64,000 bases of DNA, taken from Achromobacter spanius. GTDB lineage: Bacteria > Pseudomonadota > Gammaproteobacteria > Burkholderiales > Burkholderiaceae_B. The position numbers and the translations under genes were made by a program. Shown piece after piece: positions 27,548-37,992 of the stretch. Every line of letters starts with the position of its first letter. The stretch's first letter is position 1. The notes under the pieces were generated by a model. It searched no databases and had not been told where the DNA came from. It was given only the letters and a program-made list of their open reading frames with translations. The DNA is taken from NCBI RefSeq assembly GCF_029637605.1, contig NZ_CP121261.1, positions 4,650,001 through 4,714,000 on the forward strand, given 5' to 3'.

Positions 27548-28162
27548 ATGTCCATGTTTTCCGCCAGCCGCCGGCTGGGCCTGCGCCTTGCTGCCGCCGC
27601 CGCCGTCACTGTCCTTACCGCCACCCTTGCCGCCTGCGGCGACAGCGCGCCCACGTTCAAGGGCAGCGACATCAGCGGCACCCAGTTGGGGCGCGGCATG
27701 GAGCTGACCGACACCAACGGCAAGACCCGCCAGTTGTCCGACTTTGCCGGCAAGGTAGTCGTGGTGTTCTTTGGTTTCACGCAATGCCCGGACGTGTGCC
27801 CCACGTCCTTGGCCGAGCTGACCGAAGTCATGAAGAAGCTGGGCCCGGACGCCGACCGCGTGCAGGTGCTGCTGATCACGGTGGACCCCGAGCGCGACAC
27901 GCAGGAAGTGTTGAAGCAGTATGTGACGGCGTTCGATCCGCGCTTTCTGGGCCTGACCGGCACGCCGGACCAAGTCAAAAAGGCCGCCGCGTCGTTCAAG
28001 GCGTATTACGCCAAGGCGCCCACCAAGGACGGCAACTACACGATGGACCACACCGCCGCGTTCTACCTGCTGGATGGCAAGGGCGAATCGCGCGTGCTGG
28101 CCAACAACACGCTGGGCGTGGACGCGCTGACGCACGACATCAAGGCGCTGCTGAAAGACTAG
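27548..28162 (+). CDS. SCO-family copper chaperone lipoprotein
   Basis: 204 residues. A lipobox (TATLAACGDS) suggests membrane anchoring by lipid. The copper motif is CPDVCP near residues 81-86, with the distal His in DHTAAFYLLD near 168; MELTDTNGKTRQLSDFAGKVVVVFFGFTQ opens the thioredoxin fold. It delivers copper to the CuA site of subunit II. CTGGAGG lies just upstream. It is the last gene of the oxidase cluster and starts 17 bp after ctaB. Confidence 0.94.
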   Translation: MSMFSASRRLGLRLAAAAAVTVLTATLAACGDSAPTFKGSDISGTQLGRGMELTDTNGKTRQLSDFAGKVVVVFFGFTQCPDVCPTSLAELTEVMKKLGPDADRVQVLLITVDPERDTQEVLKQYVTAFDPRFLGLTGTPDQVKKAAASFKAYYAKAPTKDGNYTMDHTAAFYLLDGKGESRVLANNTLGVDALTHDIKALLKD

Positions 28163-28183
28163 CAGGCTAGTGCGTAAGACGGA

Positions 28184-28411
28184 TCAGCGGGCCTGTGTGC
28201 CCGCCGCAGCCCAGCCGGCCAACGCCGCCTGGGCTTTTTCATTCAGCTCGGCCACGGCAATATCGTGCCGGTGCGTGATGATCATCAGGGCGTAGGGCGT
28301 TGCCAGCGCCGCGGCTTCAGGGCACAGGCGCGACTCGTCGCCGACCGACGGCGAGACATTGCGCCAGTAGTTGATTGCCTGTTCGAGCTGGGGCAGGGAA
28401 ATGGAATCCAT
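28184..28411 (-). CDS. DUF3717-family small protein
   Basis: 75 residues. The pattern LPQLEQAINYWRNVSPS, CPEAAALATPYALMI and KAQAALAGW matches DUF3717 proteins, which are common and short in Burkholderiales. No signal peptide or membrane helix; function unknown. It converges with the SCO gene. Confidence 0.82.
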   Translation of the reverse strand: MDSISLPQLEQAINYWRNVSPSVGDESRLCPEAAALATPYALMIITHRHDIAVAELNEKAQAALAGWAAAGTQAR

Positions 28412-28554
28412 GCGCTATTGTCCACGAATGGGCATGGCTGTCCACCGACGCGGCCCGCGCCTGAAACCCCTGCAAAGAAGCGTCACCATCGCAACATGCC
28501 GAAACCGCGCGCGGGTGCTATACCGATGCCGGTTAGTTACGATGGAGCATCGTT

Positions 28555-29229
28555 ATGAATACATCCACCCGAATCCAGAACTCGCGCAGCGGCTTGCACC
28601 CCCTGGTTGCGGCCGCCGCTATTGCGGTCATCGTCATGTGCGCGGTGGGCGTGGCGGCGGTGATGGGCTGGCTGCCTACGCCGTCGGCCAATCCACACGC
28701 CGATACGCCCGTGGTTGAAGCGGGCCCTGAAGACGCCAACCTGGCGCCCGCTCCCGGGGCACAGCCCGGCCAGCAACAAGCGCAACAGGCCCAGCAGTCC
28801 GCGCCGCAGACCCAGCAGGCCCGGCCGGCGTCGGCCTCGGCGCCCCGCGCGGCGGCGCCCGCGCCGGCCAAGCAGGCATGCCAAAGCTGCGGGGTGGTGG
28901 AAACCATCCGCCAGGTGCAGGTTCCGGTGAAAGACAACAGCGACCATTTGGTCGGCACCATCGGCGGCGGTGTGGTCGGTGGCGTAGTGGGTAATCAATT
29001 TGGCGGAGGCAGCGGCAAGACGGCGCTGACCGTGCTGGGCGCGGTGGGCGGCGCTTTGGCAGGCCGTGAAGTTGAGCGTAATATCAGACAGCAACAAACG
29101 GTGACGCACTATGAGCTGACGGTCCGCATGAACGACGGCAGTGCGCGCCAGTTCCGCAGCGCGCAGCCGTTCGCCTTTGCCTCGGGCGATCACGTGCGCG
29201 TGGAAAACAACCAGCTGCTGCCGGGCTAA
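28555..29229 (+). CDS. Glycine-zipper 2TM-domain protein
   Basis: 224 residues. An N-terminal membrane segment (LVAAAAIAVIVMCAVGVAAVMGW) is followed by a Pro/Gln/Ala-rich linker (residues 45-100) and a CQSCGVVETIRQV motif. The glycine zipper is GTIGGGVVGGVVGNQFGGG with a second GAVGGALAGREVE. A C-terminal beta part has YELTVRMNDGSARQF. This layout is that of envelope glycine-zipper proteins related to the Rickettsia 17-kDa antigen and SlyB, here with a membrane anchor rather than a lipobox. The role is probably structural in the envelope; not further defined. Confidence 0.85.
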   Translation: MNTSTRIQNSRSGLHPLVAAAAIAVIVMCAVGVAAVMGWLPTPSANPHADTPVVEAGPEDANLAPAPGAQPGQQQAQQAQQSAPQTQQARPASASAPRAAAPAPAKQACQSCGVVETIRQVQVPVKDNSDHLVGTIGGGVVGGVVGNQFGGGSGKTALTVLGAVGGALAGREVERNIRQQQTVTHYELTVRMNDGSARQFRSAQPFAFASGDHVRVENNQLLPG

Positions 29230-29268
29230 GCCGAGGCCGGTGGCGATCAGTCCATGGGGAGACCTGGC

Positions 29269-30078
29269 ATGAGCGACCAATTCACGAACCCGTTTGTCCT
29301 TCCTGGCATGGGACAGAATTCCGATCTGTCGGGCAACCCCTTGCTGGCCAGCATGGAAATGATGCGCCAGGCCTGGGCCGGCCTGACCGGCCCGGGTGGC
29401 CTGGCCAGCAGCCTGCCCATGGCGCCGCCCATGAATCTTGAAGACCTGGACCGCCGTATCGCCGAGCTGCGTTCGGTGGAAAACTGGCTGCGCATGAACC
29501 TGTCCATGCTGTCTTCCACCATCCAGGGCATGGAAGTGCAGCGTTCCACCATCAGCACCTTGCGTGCCTTTGTGGACAGCGCCGCCAGCATGGACATGAA
29601 CGCCGTGCGTGAAAGCGGCGCGGCCTCGCCGCTTGAAGTGGTGCTGGGCTTGAAGCCCGCGCCGAAGTCCGCCGCCAAACCGTCAGCATCGGACAGCGCC
29701 CGCGACGCCAAGCCGCAGGATTCTTCCTCCAACGCGTCGTCGGAATCCGACGCCGGCAACGCATCGGCCGCCGACTCGGCCGGGCCTGGCATGACCGAGC
29801 AAATGGGCGCCGCCGCGCAGTCCGCCTCCAAGGCCTGGTGGGACTTGCTGCAGCAGCAGTTCAACCAGATTGCGGCCGCCACCGCCGCGTCCATGCCGAC
29901 CAACCCCGCCGAGCCGGGCGAGTCCGCCACGCCCAAACCCAAGGATTCCAAACCGGCCGCCAAGACCGAAGCCAAGGCTTCCAAGCCCGCCACCCGCAAG
30001 CCCGCGGCGCGCAAGACGGCAGCCAAGTCCGCGCCTCGGGCGTCCAAGAATAATGGGCCTGCCGACGGCAAGCCCTGA
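29269..30078 (+). CDS. phaM: PhaM-type polyhydroxyalkanoate granule regulatory protein
   Basis: 269 residues. The N-terminal half has the PhaM signature: NPLLASMEMMRQAWAGLTG, then MNLEDLDRRIAELRSVENWL and MLSSTIQGMEVQRSTI. In Ralstonia, PhaM activates PHA synthase and links granules to the nucleoid. The C-terminal 90 residues are Ala/Lys/Pro repeats of the KPAARK type, histone-H1-like, which fits DNA binding. The start at 29269 has GGGGAG seven bases upstream; a second ATG five codons upstream is weaker. No PHA synthase is in the window. It precedes glmU by 66 bp. Confidence 0.85.
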   Translation: MSDQFTNPFVLPGMGQNSDLSGNPLLASMEMMRQAWAGLTGPGGLASSLPMAPPMNLEDLDRRIAELRSVENWLRMNLSMLSSTIQGMEVQRSTISTLRAFVDSAASMDMNAVRESGAASPLEVVLGLKPAPKSAAKPSASDSARDAKPQDSSSNASSESDAGNASAADSAGPGMTEQMGAAAQSASKAWWDLLQQQFNQIAAATAASMPTNPAEPGESATPKPKDSKPAAKTEAKASKPATRKPAARKTAAKSAPRASKNNGPADGKP

Positions 30079-30144
30079 ACTCCTTTCAATCGACCCGCAT
30101 CGGCCGCAAGGCCGTTTGCGCCGTCTCTCAACCTATCAGAACTT

Positions 30145-31518
30145 ATGCTTAATGTAGTGATCCTCGCCGCCGGACTGGGCAAACGCATGCAGTCCAACCT
30201 TCCCAAGGTCTTGCACACGCTGGCCGGTAAACCTATGCTGGCCCATGTGCTGGACAGCGCGCGCCAGTTGAAGCCCGCGCGCATCATCGTGGTGGTGGGC
30301 CACGGCGCGGACCGCGTCAAAGAGGCGTTTGAAGGCCAGGCGGACCTGCACTTTGTATTGCAGCAGCCGCAACAAGGCACGGGCCACGCGGTGCAGCAGG
30401 CCGTGCCGCTGCTGCTGGAAGGCGATGGCAAGGACGACGTCACGCTGGTGCTGTACGGCGACGTGCCGCTGGTGCAGCCCGACACGCTGCAACGCCTGCT
30501 GGATGCGCGCGCCACGGGCGCCGCCGTGCTGACCGAAGTACTGGACGATTCCACCGGCTATGGCCGCATCGTGCGCGATGACAAAGGCAACGTGTGCCGC
30601 ATCGTCGAACACAAAGATGCGTCGGAAGCCGAACACGCCATCAAGGAAGTGAACACCGGCATCCTGACCGCCCCGACGGCCAAGCTGAAAGACTGGCTGA
30701 CCCGTATCGACAACAAGAACGCGCAAGGCGAGTACTACCTGACCGACGTAGTCGGCCTGGCCGTGGTCGACAGCGTGCCCGTGGGCGCGGCGCAACCGGG
30801 CGCGGGTTGGGAGACGCTGGGCGTGAACAGCCGCGTGCAGCAAGCCGAGCTGGAACGCCGCTGGCAGAGCGAGCAGGCCCGCCGCCAGTTGGAAGCCGGC
30901 GTCACGCTGGCCGACCCTGCCCGCTTTGATGTGCGCGGCACCCTTACTTGCGGGCGCGACGTGTTCATCGACGTGGGCTGCGTGTTTGAAGGCAAGGTCA
31001 CGCTGGCCGACGGCGTGCGCGTGGGCCCGCACTGCGTGTTGCGCGACGTGACCGTGGGCGCGGGCACGCAGATCGAGGCCTTCAGCCATTTGCAGCAGGC
31101 TGAAGTGGGCCAGGATGCGCGCGTGGGCCCGTATGCCCGCCTGCGCCCGGGCGCCGAATTGGGCGATCGCAGCCACGTCGGCAACTTTGTCGAAATCAAG
31201 AAGAGCGTGTTGGGCGCCGACAGCAAGGCCAATCACCTGGCCTACATTGGCGACGCCGACATCGGCCAGCGTGTGAACGTGGGCGCGGGCACCATCACCT
31301 GCAATTACGACGGCGTGAACAAGCACCGCACCGTCATCGAAGACGACGCCTTCATCGGGTCGGATACGCAATTGGTGGCGCCGGTGCGCGTGGGCCGGGG
31401 CGCAACCCTGGGCGCGGGCACCACCCTGACCCGCGACGCGCCGGCCGACAAGCTGACGGTGTCGCGCGCCAAGCAGATCACCGTTGAGGGTTGGCAGCGT
31501 CCCGCGAAGAAGTCGTGA
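30145..31518 (+). CDS. glmU: Bifunctional GlmU (N-acetylglucosamine-1-phosphate uridyltransferase / glucosamine-1-phosphate acetyltransferase)
   Basis: 457 residues, the usual length. The N-terminal pyrophosphorylase domain opens [20 protein letters not shown] and has YGDVPLVQP; the C-terminal left-handed beta-helix contains [36 protein letters not shown] and [11 protein letters not shown]. It makes UDP-GlcNAc for peptidoglycan and lipopolysaccharide in the cytosol. glmS, which supplies its pathway, is 4.6 kb downstream. The stop overlaps the next start by one base. Confidence 0.98.
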   Translation: MLNVVILAAGLGKRMQSNLPKVLHTLAGKPMLAHVLDSARQLKPARIIVVVGHGADRVKEAFEGQADLHFVLQQPQQGTGHAVQQAVPLLLEGDGKDDVTLVLYGDVPLVQPDTLQRLLDARATGAAVLTEVLDDSTGYGRIVRDDKGNVCRIVEHKDASEAEHAIKEVNTGILTAPTAKLKDWLTRIDNKNAQGEYYLTDVVGLAVVDSVPVGAAQPGAGWETLGVNSRVQQAELERRWQSEQARRQLEAGVTLADPARFDVRGTLTCGRDVFIDVGCVFEGKVTLADGVRVGPHCVLRDVTVGAGTQIEAFSHLQQAEVGQDARVGPYARLRPGAELGDRSHVGNFVEIKKSVLGADSKANHLAYIGDADIGQRVNVGAGTITCNYDGVNKHRTVIEDDAFIGSDTQLVAPVRVGRGATLGAGTTLTRDAPADKLTVSRAKQITVEGWQRPAKKS

Positions 31519-32888
31519 TGGCGGAGAACGACGCCGGCAAGGCCGCCCTGCCTGACGGCCTGCCCGCGCCGCGCCGTTACTGGGCGGCTGCCACGGTCAT
31601 GACAGGCATCAGCCTGTCGGTGCTGGACACCACGATCGCCAACGTGGCGCTGCCCACGATTTCCGTGGACCTCAACGCCTCGCCGGCGCAGGCGGTGTGG
31701 ATCGTCAACGCCTACAACCTGGCGGTGGTGATGACGCTGCTGCCCTTGTCGGCGCTGGCCGAGCGCATCGGCTTTCGCCGCATGTTCACCTTTGGCCTGA
31801 TCCTGTTCACGCTGGCGTCGCTGGGCTGTGCGCTGGCCGGCACCCTGTGGCAACTGACCGCCGCGCGCGTCTTCCAAGGTGTGGGCGCCGCCACGCTGAT
31901 GTGCATGTTCGGCGGCCTGGTGCGCAATATCTATCCCCTGCACATGTTGGGCCGGGGCATCAGCATCAACGCCACCACGGTGGCCGTGATGTCGGTGCTG
32001 GGGCCCACCATCGGGTCCGCCATCCTGTCGGTGGCGCCGTGGCCCTGGATCTTCGCCGTCAACCTGCCTATCTGCGTGCTGGCCATGTTCGGCCTGCGCC
32101 ATTTGCCCGAAGTGCCGCGCAACGATGTGAAGCTGGACTGGGTCAGCGTGCTGCTCTGCATGGCGACGCTGGGCGTGTTCATTTCCGGCGTCGACATGAT
32201 GGGCCAGGACCTGCTGCGCGGCATCGGCCTGGTGGCGATTGCGTCGGTGGCGGGCTGGGTGCTGGTGCGCCGCGCCAGCAAGCAGCCGGCCCCCTTGGTG
32301 CCGGTGGACCTGCTGCGCATCCGCCCGCTGGCATTCGCCGTGGGCGCGTCCGCCTGTACGTTCGCCGCGCAGATGGCGTCGTATGTGTCCCTGCCGTTCT
32401 ACTTCCAGCAGGTGCTGGGACGGCCGTACCTGGAAGTGGGCTTGCTGATGGGCGCCTGGCCCGTGGGCACGGCCCTGATCGCCCCGCTGGCAGGGCGCCT
32501 GTCCGACCGCTACTCGGCCGCCACCTTAAGCGGCGTGGGGGCGGCGACCATGGTGGCCGGCATGCTGTGGCTGACCCTGCTGCCGGCCTCGGTGTCGAAT
32601 TGGCCCATTGTGGCGGGCATGTTCATCGCGGGCGTGGGCTTCGGTTTCTTCCAGACGCCGAACAACCGCGCCATGCTGTCGGCCGCGCCCCGCTCGCGTA
32701 GCGGGGCGGCGGGCGGCTTGCAGGCCACCACCCGCGTGTTTGGCCAAAGCTTTGGCACCGCGCTGGTGGCCATCGCGTTCAGCATCAGCCTGGCGCACGG
32801 TCCGGGCCTGGCGCTGGTGCTGGGCACGATATGCGCCGCGTTGGCGGTGGTGGTGAATACGGTCAGGTTCAACAAACTACGCGCCTAG
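31518..32888 (+). CDS. DHA2-type MFS drug exporter (EmrB/QacA-like)
   Basis: 456 residues. Inner-membrane drug:H+ antiporter with fourteen predicted helices. Typical motifs: SVLDTTIANVALPTI (motif D1), QAVWIVNAYNLAVV, LAERIGFRRMF (motif A) and GVGAATLMCMFGGL (motif C-like). The start is within the glmU stop (TGATG), so it is translated by coupling. The substrates are unknown; no adaptor or outer-membrane partner is adjacent. Confidence 0.9.
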   Translation: MAENDAGKAALPDGLPAPRRYWAAATVMTGISLSVLDTTIANVALPTISVDLNASPAQAVWIVNAYNLAVVMTLLPLSALAERIGFRRMFTFGLILFTLASLGCALAGTLWQLTAARVFQGVGAATLMCMFGGLVRNIYPLHMLGRGISINATTVAVMSVLGPTIGSAILSVAPWPWIFAVNLPICVLAMFGLRHLPEVPRNDVKLDWVSVLLCMATLGVFISGVDMMGQDLLRGIGLVAIASVAGWVLVRRASKQPAPLVPVDLLRIRPLAFAVGASACTFAAQMASYVSLPFYFQQVLGRPYLEVGLLMGAWPVGTALIAPLAGRLSDRYSAATLSGVGAATMVAGMLWLTLLPASVSNWPIVAGMFIAGVGFGFFQTPNNRAMLSAAPRSRSGAAGGLQATTRVFGQSFGTALVAIAFSISLAHGPGLALVLGTICAALAVVVNTVRFNKLRA

Positions 32889-32920
32889 GGGCCGCCGCGC
32901 CCCTGGGTCCCGGCCGCTTC

Positions 32921-32960
32921 TATAATGGCGGCCGGCGCCTGGTTCCTCTTGCCAGGCGCG
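32921..32960 (+). promoter_or_regulatory. ugd promoter region with leader hairpin
   Basis: A perfect TATAAT at 32921 has no strong -35. GCGCCTGG and CCAGGCGC (32935-32959) form an 8-bp hairpin in the resulting leader, 30 bp before the ugd start. Confidence 0.4.
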
Positions 32961-32990
32961 CAAGATTCCCTATTTTGAAGGCGTGCAGGC

Positions 32991-34313
32991 ATGAAAATCA
33001 CGGTCGTGGGTACCGGTTACGTGGGGTTGGTGTCGGGAGCGTGTCTGGCCGACATGGGCAACGACGTCATGTGTCTGGACGTGGATGCCGCAAAAATCGC
33101 TCTGTTGCGCCAAGGCGGCATCCCTATCTACGAGCCCGGCCTGGAAGACCTGGTCCGCCGCAACGTGCAGGCGGGCCGCCTGCATTTCACGGACGACGTG
33201 GCGCAAAGCGTGGCTTTTGGCGACGTGCAGTTCATTGCCGTGGGCACGCCGCCCGGCGAAGACGGATCGGCCGACCTGAAGTACGTGTTGGCCGCCGCGC
33301 AGAACATCGCGCGCCACATGACGTCCCGCAAACTGATCGTGGACAAGTCCACCGTGCCGGTCGGCACCGCCGACAAGGTGCGCGCGGTGGTGCAGAAGGA
33401 ACTGGCCGCGCGTGGCGTCGACATCCCCTTCAGCGTGGCGTCCAACCCCGAATTCCTGAAGGAAGGCGCGGCCATCAATGACTTCATGAGTCCCGACCGT
33501 GTCGTCGTGGGCGCCGACGACGACTACACCGTCGGCGTGATGCGCCGTATCTACGAACCCTTCCAGCGCACGCACGACCGCCTGATGGTGATGGACGTGC
33601 GCTCGGCAGAGCTGACCAAGTACGCCGCCAACGCCATGCTGGCCACGCGCATCTCGTTCATGAACGAAATGGCGAACCTGGCTGAAGCGCTGGGCGCCGA
33701 TATCGAACAGGTGCGTCGCGGCATCGGCGCGGACCCACGCATCGGCTACCACTTCCTGTACCCCGGCGCGGGCTACGGCGGCTCGTGCTTTCCCAAGGAC
33801 GTGCAGGCGCTGGTGAACACCGCCGCCGAAAATTCGCTGCCCATGCGCGTCATCGAAGCGGCCGAAGCCGCCAACCATGCACAGAAATTCCGTCTGTCGG
33901 AAAAGCTGGTCGCCCGCTACGGCGATGACCTGCGCGGCCGCAAGATTGCGTTGTGGGGCCTGTCGTTCAAGCCGAACACCGACGACATGCGCGAAGCGCC
34001 CAGCCTGACGGTCATTGCCGAACTGACGCGCCGCGGCGCCGACGTGCGCGCCTACGACCCCGTGGCCATGCACGAGGCGGCGCGTGTGCTGGTCGGCCAG
34101 CCTGGCATCAGCTTCGCCATCGACATGTACGACGCGCTGGACGGCGCCGACGCGCTGCTGATCGCCACCGAATGGAAAGTCTTTCGCGCGCCCGACTTCG
34201 ACCGCGTGAAGGCTCTGCTGAAAACGCCCTTGATCATCGATGGCCGCAACCTGTACACGCCGGCCGACGTGCGCGCCCTGGGCTTCGAGTATTCCGGCAT
34301 CGGACGCGCATGA
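32991..34313 (+). CDS. ugd: UDP-glucose 6-dehydrogenase
   Basis: 440 residues. It oxidises UDP-glucose to UDP-glucuronate with two NAD+. The N-terminal nucleotide fold is [20 protein letters not shown]; the catalytic Cys266 is in [28 protein letters not shown] and [18 protein letters not shown] are conserved. UDP-glucuronate supplies surface polysaccharide or lipid A modification. The downstream glycosyltransferase overlaps it by four bases (ATGA), so the product may feed that enzyme. Confidence 0.96.
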   Translation: MKITVVGTGYVGLVSGACLADMGNDVMCLDVDAAKIALLRQGGIPIYEPGLEDLVRRNVQAGRLHFTDDVAQSVAFGDVQFIAVGTPPGEDGSADLKYVLAAAQNIARHMTSRKLIVDKSTVPVGTADKVRAVVQKELAARGVDIPFSVASNPEFLKEGAAINDFMSPDRVVVGADDDYTVGVMRRIYEPFQRTHDRLMVMDVRSAELTKYAANAMLATRISFMNEMANLAEALGADIEQVRRGIGADPRIGYHFLYPGAGYGGSCFPKDVQALVNTAAENSLPMRVIEAAEAANHAQKFRLSEKLVARYGDDLRGRKIALWGLSFKPNTDDMREAPSLTVIAELTRRGADVRAYDPVAMHEAARVLVGQPGISFAIDMYDALDGADALLIATEWKVFRAPDFDRVKALLKTPLIIDGRNLYTPADVRALGFEYSGIGRA

Positions 34314-35368
34314 AGATCCTGCAACTGAACTTCGAGAAGGGCTGGCGCGGTGGCGAACGGCAGACGCTGTATTGCATGCGCGCCTTTCGCAAGGCGGGCC
34401 ACGACGTCGAAGTGATGTGCCGGGAAGGCGCGCCGCTGGCCGAGCGCGCGCGCCAGGAAGGGTTTGTTGCCCACACCTGCCGCAACGTGCCGGGGCAATT
34501 GGCTTTTCTGGCGGGCGCGGGCCGCTATGACATCATCCACGCGCAAACCGCCAACACCATCACCTGGGCCGTGCTGACCAAATGGTTGCATCGCCGCCCG
34601 GTGGTGTTCTCGCGTCGCACCTCGTTCGTGGTGAAGCCGGGCGACGAATGGAAGACCGGTTTCAAATGGCGCCACGCCAATCTGTTCGTGGCCATCAGCG
34701 AGATGGCCGCGGGCGAACCGCGCCGCCTGGGCATTGAACCCGTCATCATCCGCAGTGCGGTTGAACCTCACACCATAGATGCCGACAACGTCGCCAAGCT
34801 GGTGCAGGAATTCGACCTCGCCGGCAAGAAGGTCATGGCCACGTCTGCCGCGTTGATTCGCGACAAAGACCCCGTGACCCTGGTGCGCGCCGTGGGCGAA
34901 CTGGCCAAGACACGGCGCGACTTCATCTTCCTGCACTTCGGCGCGGGCGGCGACCGCGAGCAGCAAGCCAAGGACGAAGCGCGCCGTCTGGGTATCGAAG
35001 ACGTCTACCGCTTCGCGGGCTTTCGTAAAGGCGTCGAAGATTTCTACAGCATCCTTGATGTGTTTGTGATGAGCTCAGAAGAAGAAGCGCTGGGCAGCAG
35101 CGTGCTGGACGCTTTCTTGCAGCATGTGCCGGTGGTCTCCACCGACGCGGGCGGCCTGAAGGAAAGCCTGGCCGATGGCCGCGGCGTGCTGGTGGCCGTG
35201 GGCGACCATCAAACCATGGCAGCCGGCATGGCCCGCTGCCTGGACGACGCGGCATTCCGTAAAGACGTCACCGAACGCGCGTACGAATACGTGAAGAACG
35301 AACACGACGTGCAGAAGATGGGGAACCGGTATCTGGCGCAGTTCGAGCGGTTGTTGGGGCGGGCTTAG
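34310..35368 (+). CDS. GT4-family glycosyltransferase
   Basis: 352 residues, GT-B fold. The N-terminus [23 protein letters not shown] has the Gly-Gly acceptor-side motif. The C-terminal donor-binding part includes [42 protein letters not shown] and [15 protein letters not shown] (the E-x7-E element). The start overlaps ugd. The reaction is transfer of a sugar to a surface glycan or lipid; neither donor nor acceptor is defined. Confidence 0.88.
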   Translation: MKILQLNFEKGWRGGERQTLYCMRAFRKAGHDVEVMCREGAPLAERARQEGFVAHTCRNVPGQLAFLAGAGRYDIIHAQTANTITWAVLTKWLHRRPVVFSRRTSFVVKPGDEWKTGFKWRHANLFVAISEMAAGEPRRLGIEPVIIRSAVEPHTIDADNVAKLVQEFDLAGKKVMATSAALIRDKDPVTLVRAVGELAKTRRDFIFLHFGAGGDREQQAKDEARRLGIEDVYRFAGFRKGVEDFYSILDVFVMSSEEEALGSSVLDAFLQHVPVVSTDAGGLKESLADGRGVLVAVGDHQTMAAGMARCLDDAAFRKDVTERAYEYVKNEHDVQKMGNRYLAQFERLLGRA

Positions 35369-35402
35369 GTAGGGGGTGGGTAGCCACAGCAACACCGCTG
35401 CA

Positions 35403-35470
35403 TGATGGGTTCCGCGCGATGGGGCATTGGGGTTCTTGCCTGTGTCCGCGCGCGCTTCACCCATCCTACG
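35403..35470 (-). repeat. REP-like palindromic repeat, copy E
   Basis: TGATGGGTTCCGCGC at the left and GCGCTTCACCCATCCTACG at the right, a single unpaired copy between the convergent glycosyltransferase and Lrp genes. One substitution in the left arm relative to copies B and C. Confidence 0.82.
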
Positions 35471-35486
35471 GGTTTCGGTGCCTCTT

Positions 35487-35975
35487 TCACCTCCGCACAT
35501 CAATCCTGGTTTCGAACTTGGCGCGGTGCACTGAAAAGAATGTGCGCACGTTGCGCACGTTGGCTAGTGCGGTGAACGCGCGGTGAACCAGCGCGTGGTA
35601 GGCGGGCATGTCTTTTACCTGGGCGATCACCACGAAATCCGGTCCTGGCGACACGCGGTAGCACTGCAGCACTGCCGGTTCGGTCAGCATGCTTTGTTCG
35701 AACGCGTCCAGGCTTTCGGCCGCCTGCACGTCCAGCGTGATCTCGACGATTGCCGTCAATGTGCTGCCCAGTTTTTCAGCCGCCAGGATGGCGACCTGCC
35801 TTTCGATGACCCCTTCGTCCACCAGGCGCCGAACGCGGCGCAGGCAGGTGGGGGGCGACGCATGCACCCGCACCGCCAGATCCTGGTTGGTCAGCGAGTT
35901 GTCCGCTTGTAGCTGCTCTAGGATGCGCAGGTCCAGATCGTCCAGTTCGGGCGCGGAAATCGGCGTGTTGTGCAT
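35487..35975 (-). CDS. Lrp/AsnC-family transcriptional regulator
   Basis: 162 residues. The N-terminal HTH is LDDLDLRILEQLQADNSLTNQDLAVRVHASPP followed by CLRRVRRLVDEGVI. The C-terminal RAM (amino-acid binding) domain ends ANVRNVRTFFSVHRAKFET. Such regulators respond to amino acids. It is divergent from glmS across a 150-bp AT-rich gap (35976-36125) that carries promoters for both and could hold its binding sites. The target genes are unknown. Confidence 0.93.
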   Translation of the reverse strand: MHNTPISAPELDDLDLRILEQLQADNSLTNQDLAVRVHASPPTCLRRVRRLVDEGVIERQVAILAAEKLGSTLTAIVEITLDVQAAESLDAFEQSMLTEPAVLQCYRVSPGPDFVVIAQVKDMPAYHALVHRAFTALANVRNVRTFFSVHRAKFETRIDVRR

Positions 35976-36125
35976 GATTAATTCAAAAATTACTATTTAA
36001 CGAAAGATTATTTAATCACAAATCTGTAAGCGAATTAACTTTCAAATTAGTGAACATTAAGAAATCATATTTCTTTCCGCCTCGCGCACAATGCGTCGGT
36101 ACACGAACTTAAGCGGAGTCTTCCT

Positions 36126-37958
36126 ATGTGCGGCATTGTTGGCGCCGTCGCCCAGCGCGACATCACCCCTATCCTGGTTGAAGGTCTGAAGCGGCTGGAA
36201 TATCGCGGCTACGACTCTTGCGGCGTTGCCGTGTACGCCGACGGCAATCTGCGCCGCACGCGCAGCACGCAGCGCGTGGCCGAGTTGGCGGACCAGGTGG
36301 CACAGGACAAGGTCCAGGGTTTCACGGGCATCGCCCACACACGTTGGGCCACCCACGGCGTGCCCGCCACGCACAACGCCCACCCGCATTTTTCGCATCT
36401 GGGCAACGACGAGCCGCGCATCGCGCTGGTCCACAACGGCATCATCGAAAACCACGACGAACTGCGCGCCGAACTGCAGGCCGTGGGTTACGTCTTTGAA
36501 AGCCAGACCGACACCGAAGTCATCGCGCACCTGGTGAACCACCTGTACGCGGGCGACCTGTTCGAAGCGGTGCAGAACGCCGTGCGCCGCCTGCACGGCG
36601 CGTACGCCATTGCCGTGTTCTGCCGCGACGAGCCGCATCGCGTGGTGGGCGCTCGCCAAGGTTCGCCGCTGGTGGTGGGCGTGGGCCAGAACGAGAACTT
36701 CCTGGCGTCCGACGCGTTGGCGCTGGCCGGCACGACCGACCAGATCATCTACCTGGAAGACGGCGACGTCGTCGACCTGCAGCTCTCGCGCGTGTGGATC
36801 GTGGACGCCAACGGCAAGAACGTGGACCGCGAAGTGCACACCGTGCACGTGCACACCGGCGCCGCCGAACTTGGCCCGTATCGCCACTACATGCAAAAGG
36901 AAATCTTCGAACAGCCGCGCGCCGTGGGTGACACGCTGCAAGACATCGAATCGATTTCGCCCGAGCTGTTCGGCGACCAGGCCTACAAGATCTTCAAGGA
37001 CATCGATTCGCTGTTGATCCTGGCCTGCGGCACGAGCTACTACGCCGGCCTGACCGCCAAGTACTGGATTGAATCGGTTGCGAAGATTCCGGTGGCCGTT
37101 GAAATCGCCAGCGAATACCGCTACCGCGACAGCGTGCCCAACCCGCGTTCGCTGGTCGTCACGATCTCGCAGTCCGGTGAAACCGCCGACACGCTGGCGG
37201 CGTTGAAGCATGCGCGTTCGCTGGGCATGGACAAGACGCTGACCATCTGCAACGTGTCCACCAGCGCCATGGTGCGCGAGTGCAAACTGTCGTACATCAC
37301 GCGCGCCGGTGTTGAAATCGGCGTGGCGTCCACCAAGGCCTTCACCACGCAGCTGACCGCCTTGTTCCTGCTGACGCTGGCCCTGGCGCAAGTGCGCGGC
37401 CACCTTAGCGATGAGCAGGAAGCCGAGCACCTGAAGGCGCTGCGCCACCTGCCCGTGGCCATTGGTTCGGTGCTGGCGCTGGAGCCGCAGATCATGGCTT
37501 GGGCCGACCGCTTCGCGTCCAAGGAAAACGCCCTGTTCCTGGGCCGCGGCATGCACTACCCGATCGCGCTGGAAGGCGCGCTGAAGCTGAAGGAAATCAG
37601 CTACATCCACGCCGAAGCCTACCCGGCCGGCGAACTCAAGCACGGCCCGCTGGCGCTGGTGACCGAGCACATGCCCGTCGTGACCATCGCGCCCAAGGAC
37701 GAGCTGCTGGAAAAGCTGAAGTCCAACATGCAGGAAGTGCGCGCGCGCGGCGGCGAGCTTTATGTGTTCGCCGATGCCGACAGCAAGATCCAAAGCGCCG
37801 AAGGCATGCACGTGATCCGCATGCCGGAAAACTACGGCAAGCTGTCGCCGATCCTGCACACGATCCCGCTACAACTGCTGTCGTATCACACGGCTTGCGC
37901 CCGTGGTACGGATGTGGACAAGCCGCGGAATCTGGCGAAGAGCGTGACGGTGGAGTGA
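36126..37958 (+). CDS. glmS: Glutamine-fructose-6-phosphate aminotransferase (isomerizing)
   Basis: 610 residues. The N-terminal Cys2 nucleophile ([33 protein letters not shown]) forms the glutaminase domain; two SIS sugar-isomerase domains follow ([32 protein letters not shown]). It makes glucosamine-6-phosphate for cell-wall synthesis. I see no glmS ribozyme upstream, as expected for Proteobacteria. The C-terminal sequence [13 protein letters not shown] is the conserved Tn7 target-recognition region. Accessory DNA begins immediately downstream. Confidence 0.98.
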   Translation: MCGIVGAVAQRDITPILVEGLKRLEYRGYDSCGVAVYADGNLRRTRSTQRVAELADQVAQDKVQGFTGIAHTRWATHGVPATHNAHPHFSHLGNDEPRIALVHNGIIENHDELRAELQAVGYVFESQTDTEVIAHLVNHLYAGDLFEAVQNAVRRLHGAYAIAVFCRDEPHRVVGARQGSPLVVGVGQNENFLASDALALAGTTDQIIYLEDGDVVDLQLSRVWIVDANGKNVDREVHTVHVHTGAAELGPYRHYMQKEIFEQPRAVGDTLQDIESISPELFGDQAYKIFKDIDSLLILACGTSYYAGLTAKYWIESVAKIPVAVEIASEYRYRDSVPNPRSLVVTISQSGETADTLAALKHARSLGMDKTLTICNVSTSAMVRECKLSYITRAGVEIGVASTKAFTTQLTALFLLTLALAQVRGHLSDEQEAEHLKALRHLPVAIGSVLALEPQIMAWADRFASKENALFLGRGMHYPIALEGALKLKEISYIHAEAYPAGELKHGPLALVTEHMPVVTIAPKDELLEKLKSNMQEVRARGGELYVFADADSKIQSAEGMHVIRMPENYGKLSPILHTIPLQLLSYHTACARGTDVDKPRNLAKSVTVE

Positions 37959-37984
37959 TGGGGCGATAAAAGTACGTTATTTTG
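37919..37984 (+). other. Candidate attTn7 site at the glmS 3' end
   Basis: The last codons of glmS ([13 protein letters not shown]) correspond to the TnsD-recognition region of attTn7. Tn7-type elements insert about 25 bp beyond the stop, here near 37983. The DNA beyond this point is unlike a conserved housekeeping neighbourhood, which fits use of the site. Position by analogy with the known E. coli site. Confidence 0.55.
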
Positions 37985-37992
37985 AGAACTGG

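Noticed and set aside
35976..36125. Possible glmS ribozyme or riboswitch ahead of glmS
   Set aside because: The gap is short, AT-rich and lacks the expected conserved helices; the ribozyme is a feature of Gram-positive bacteria.
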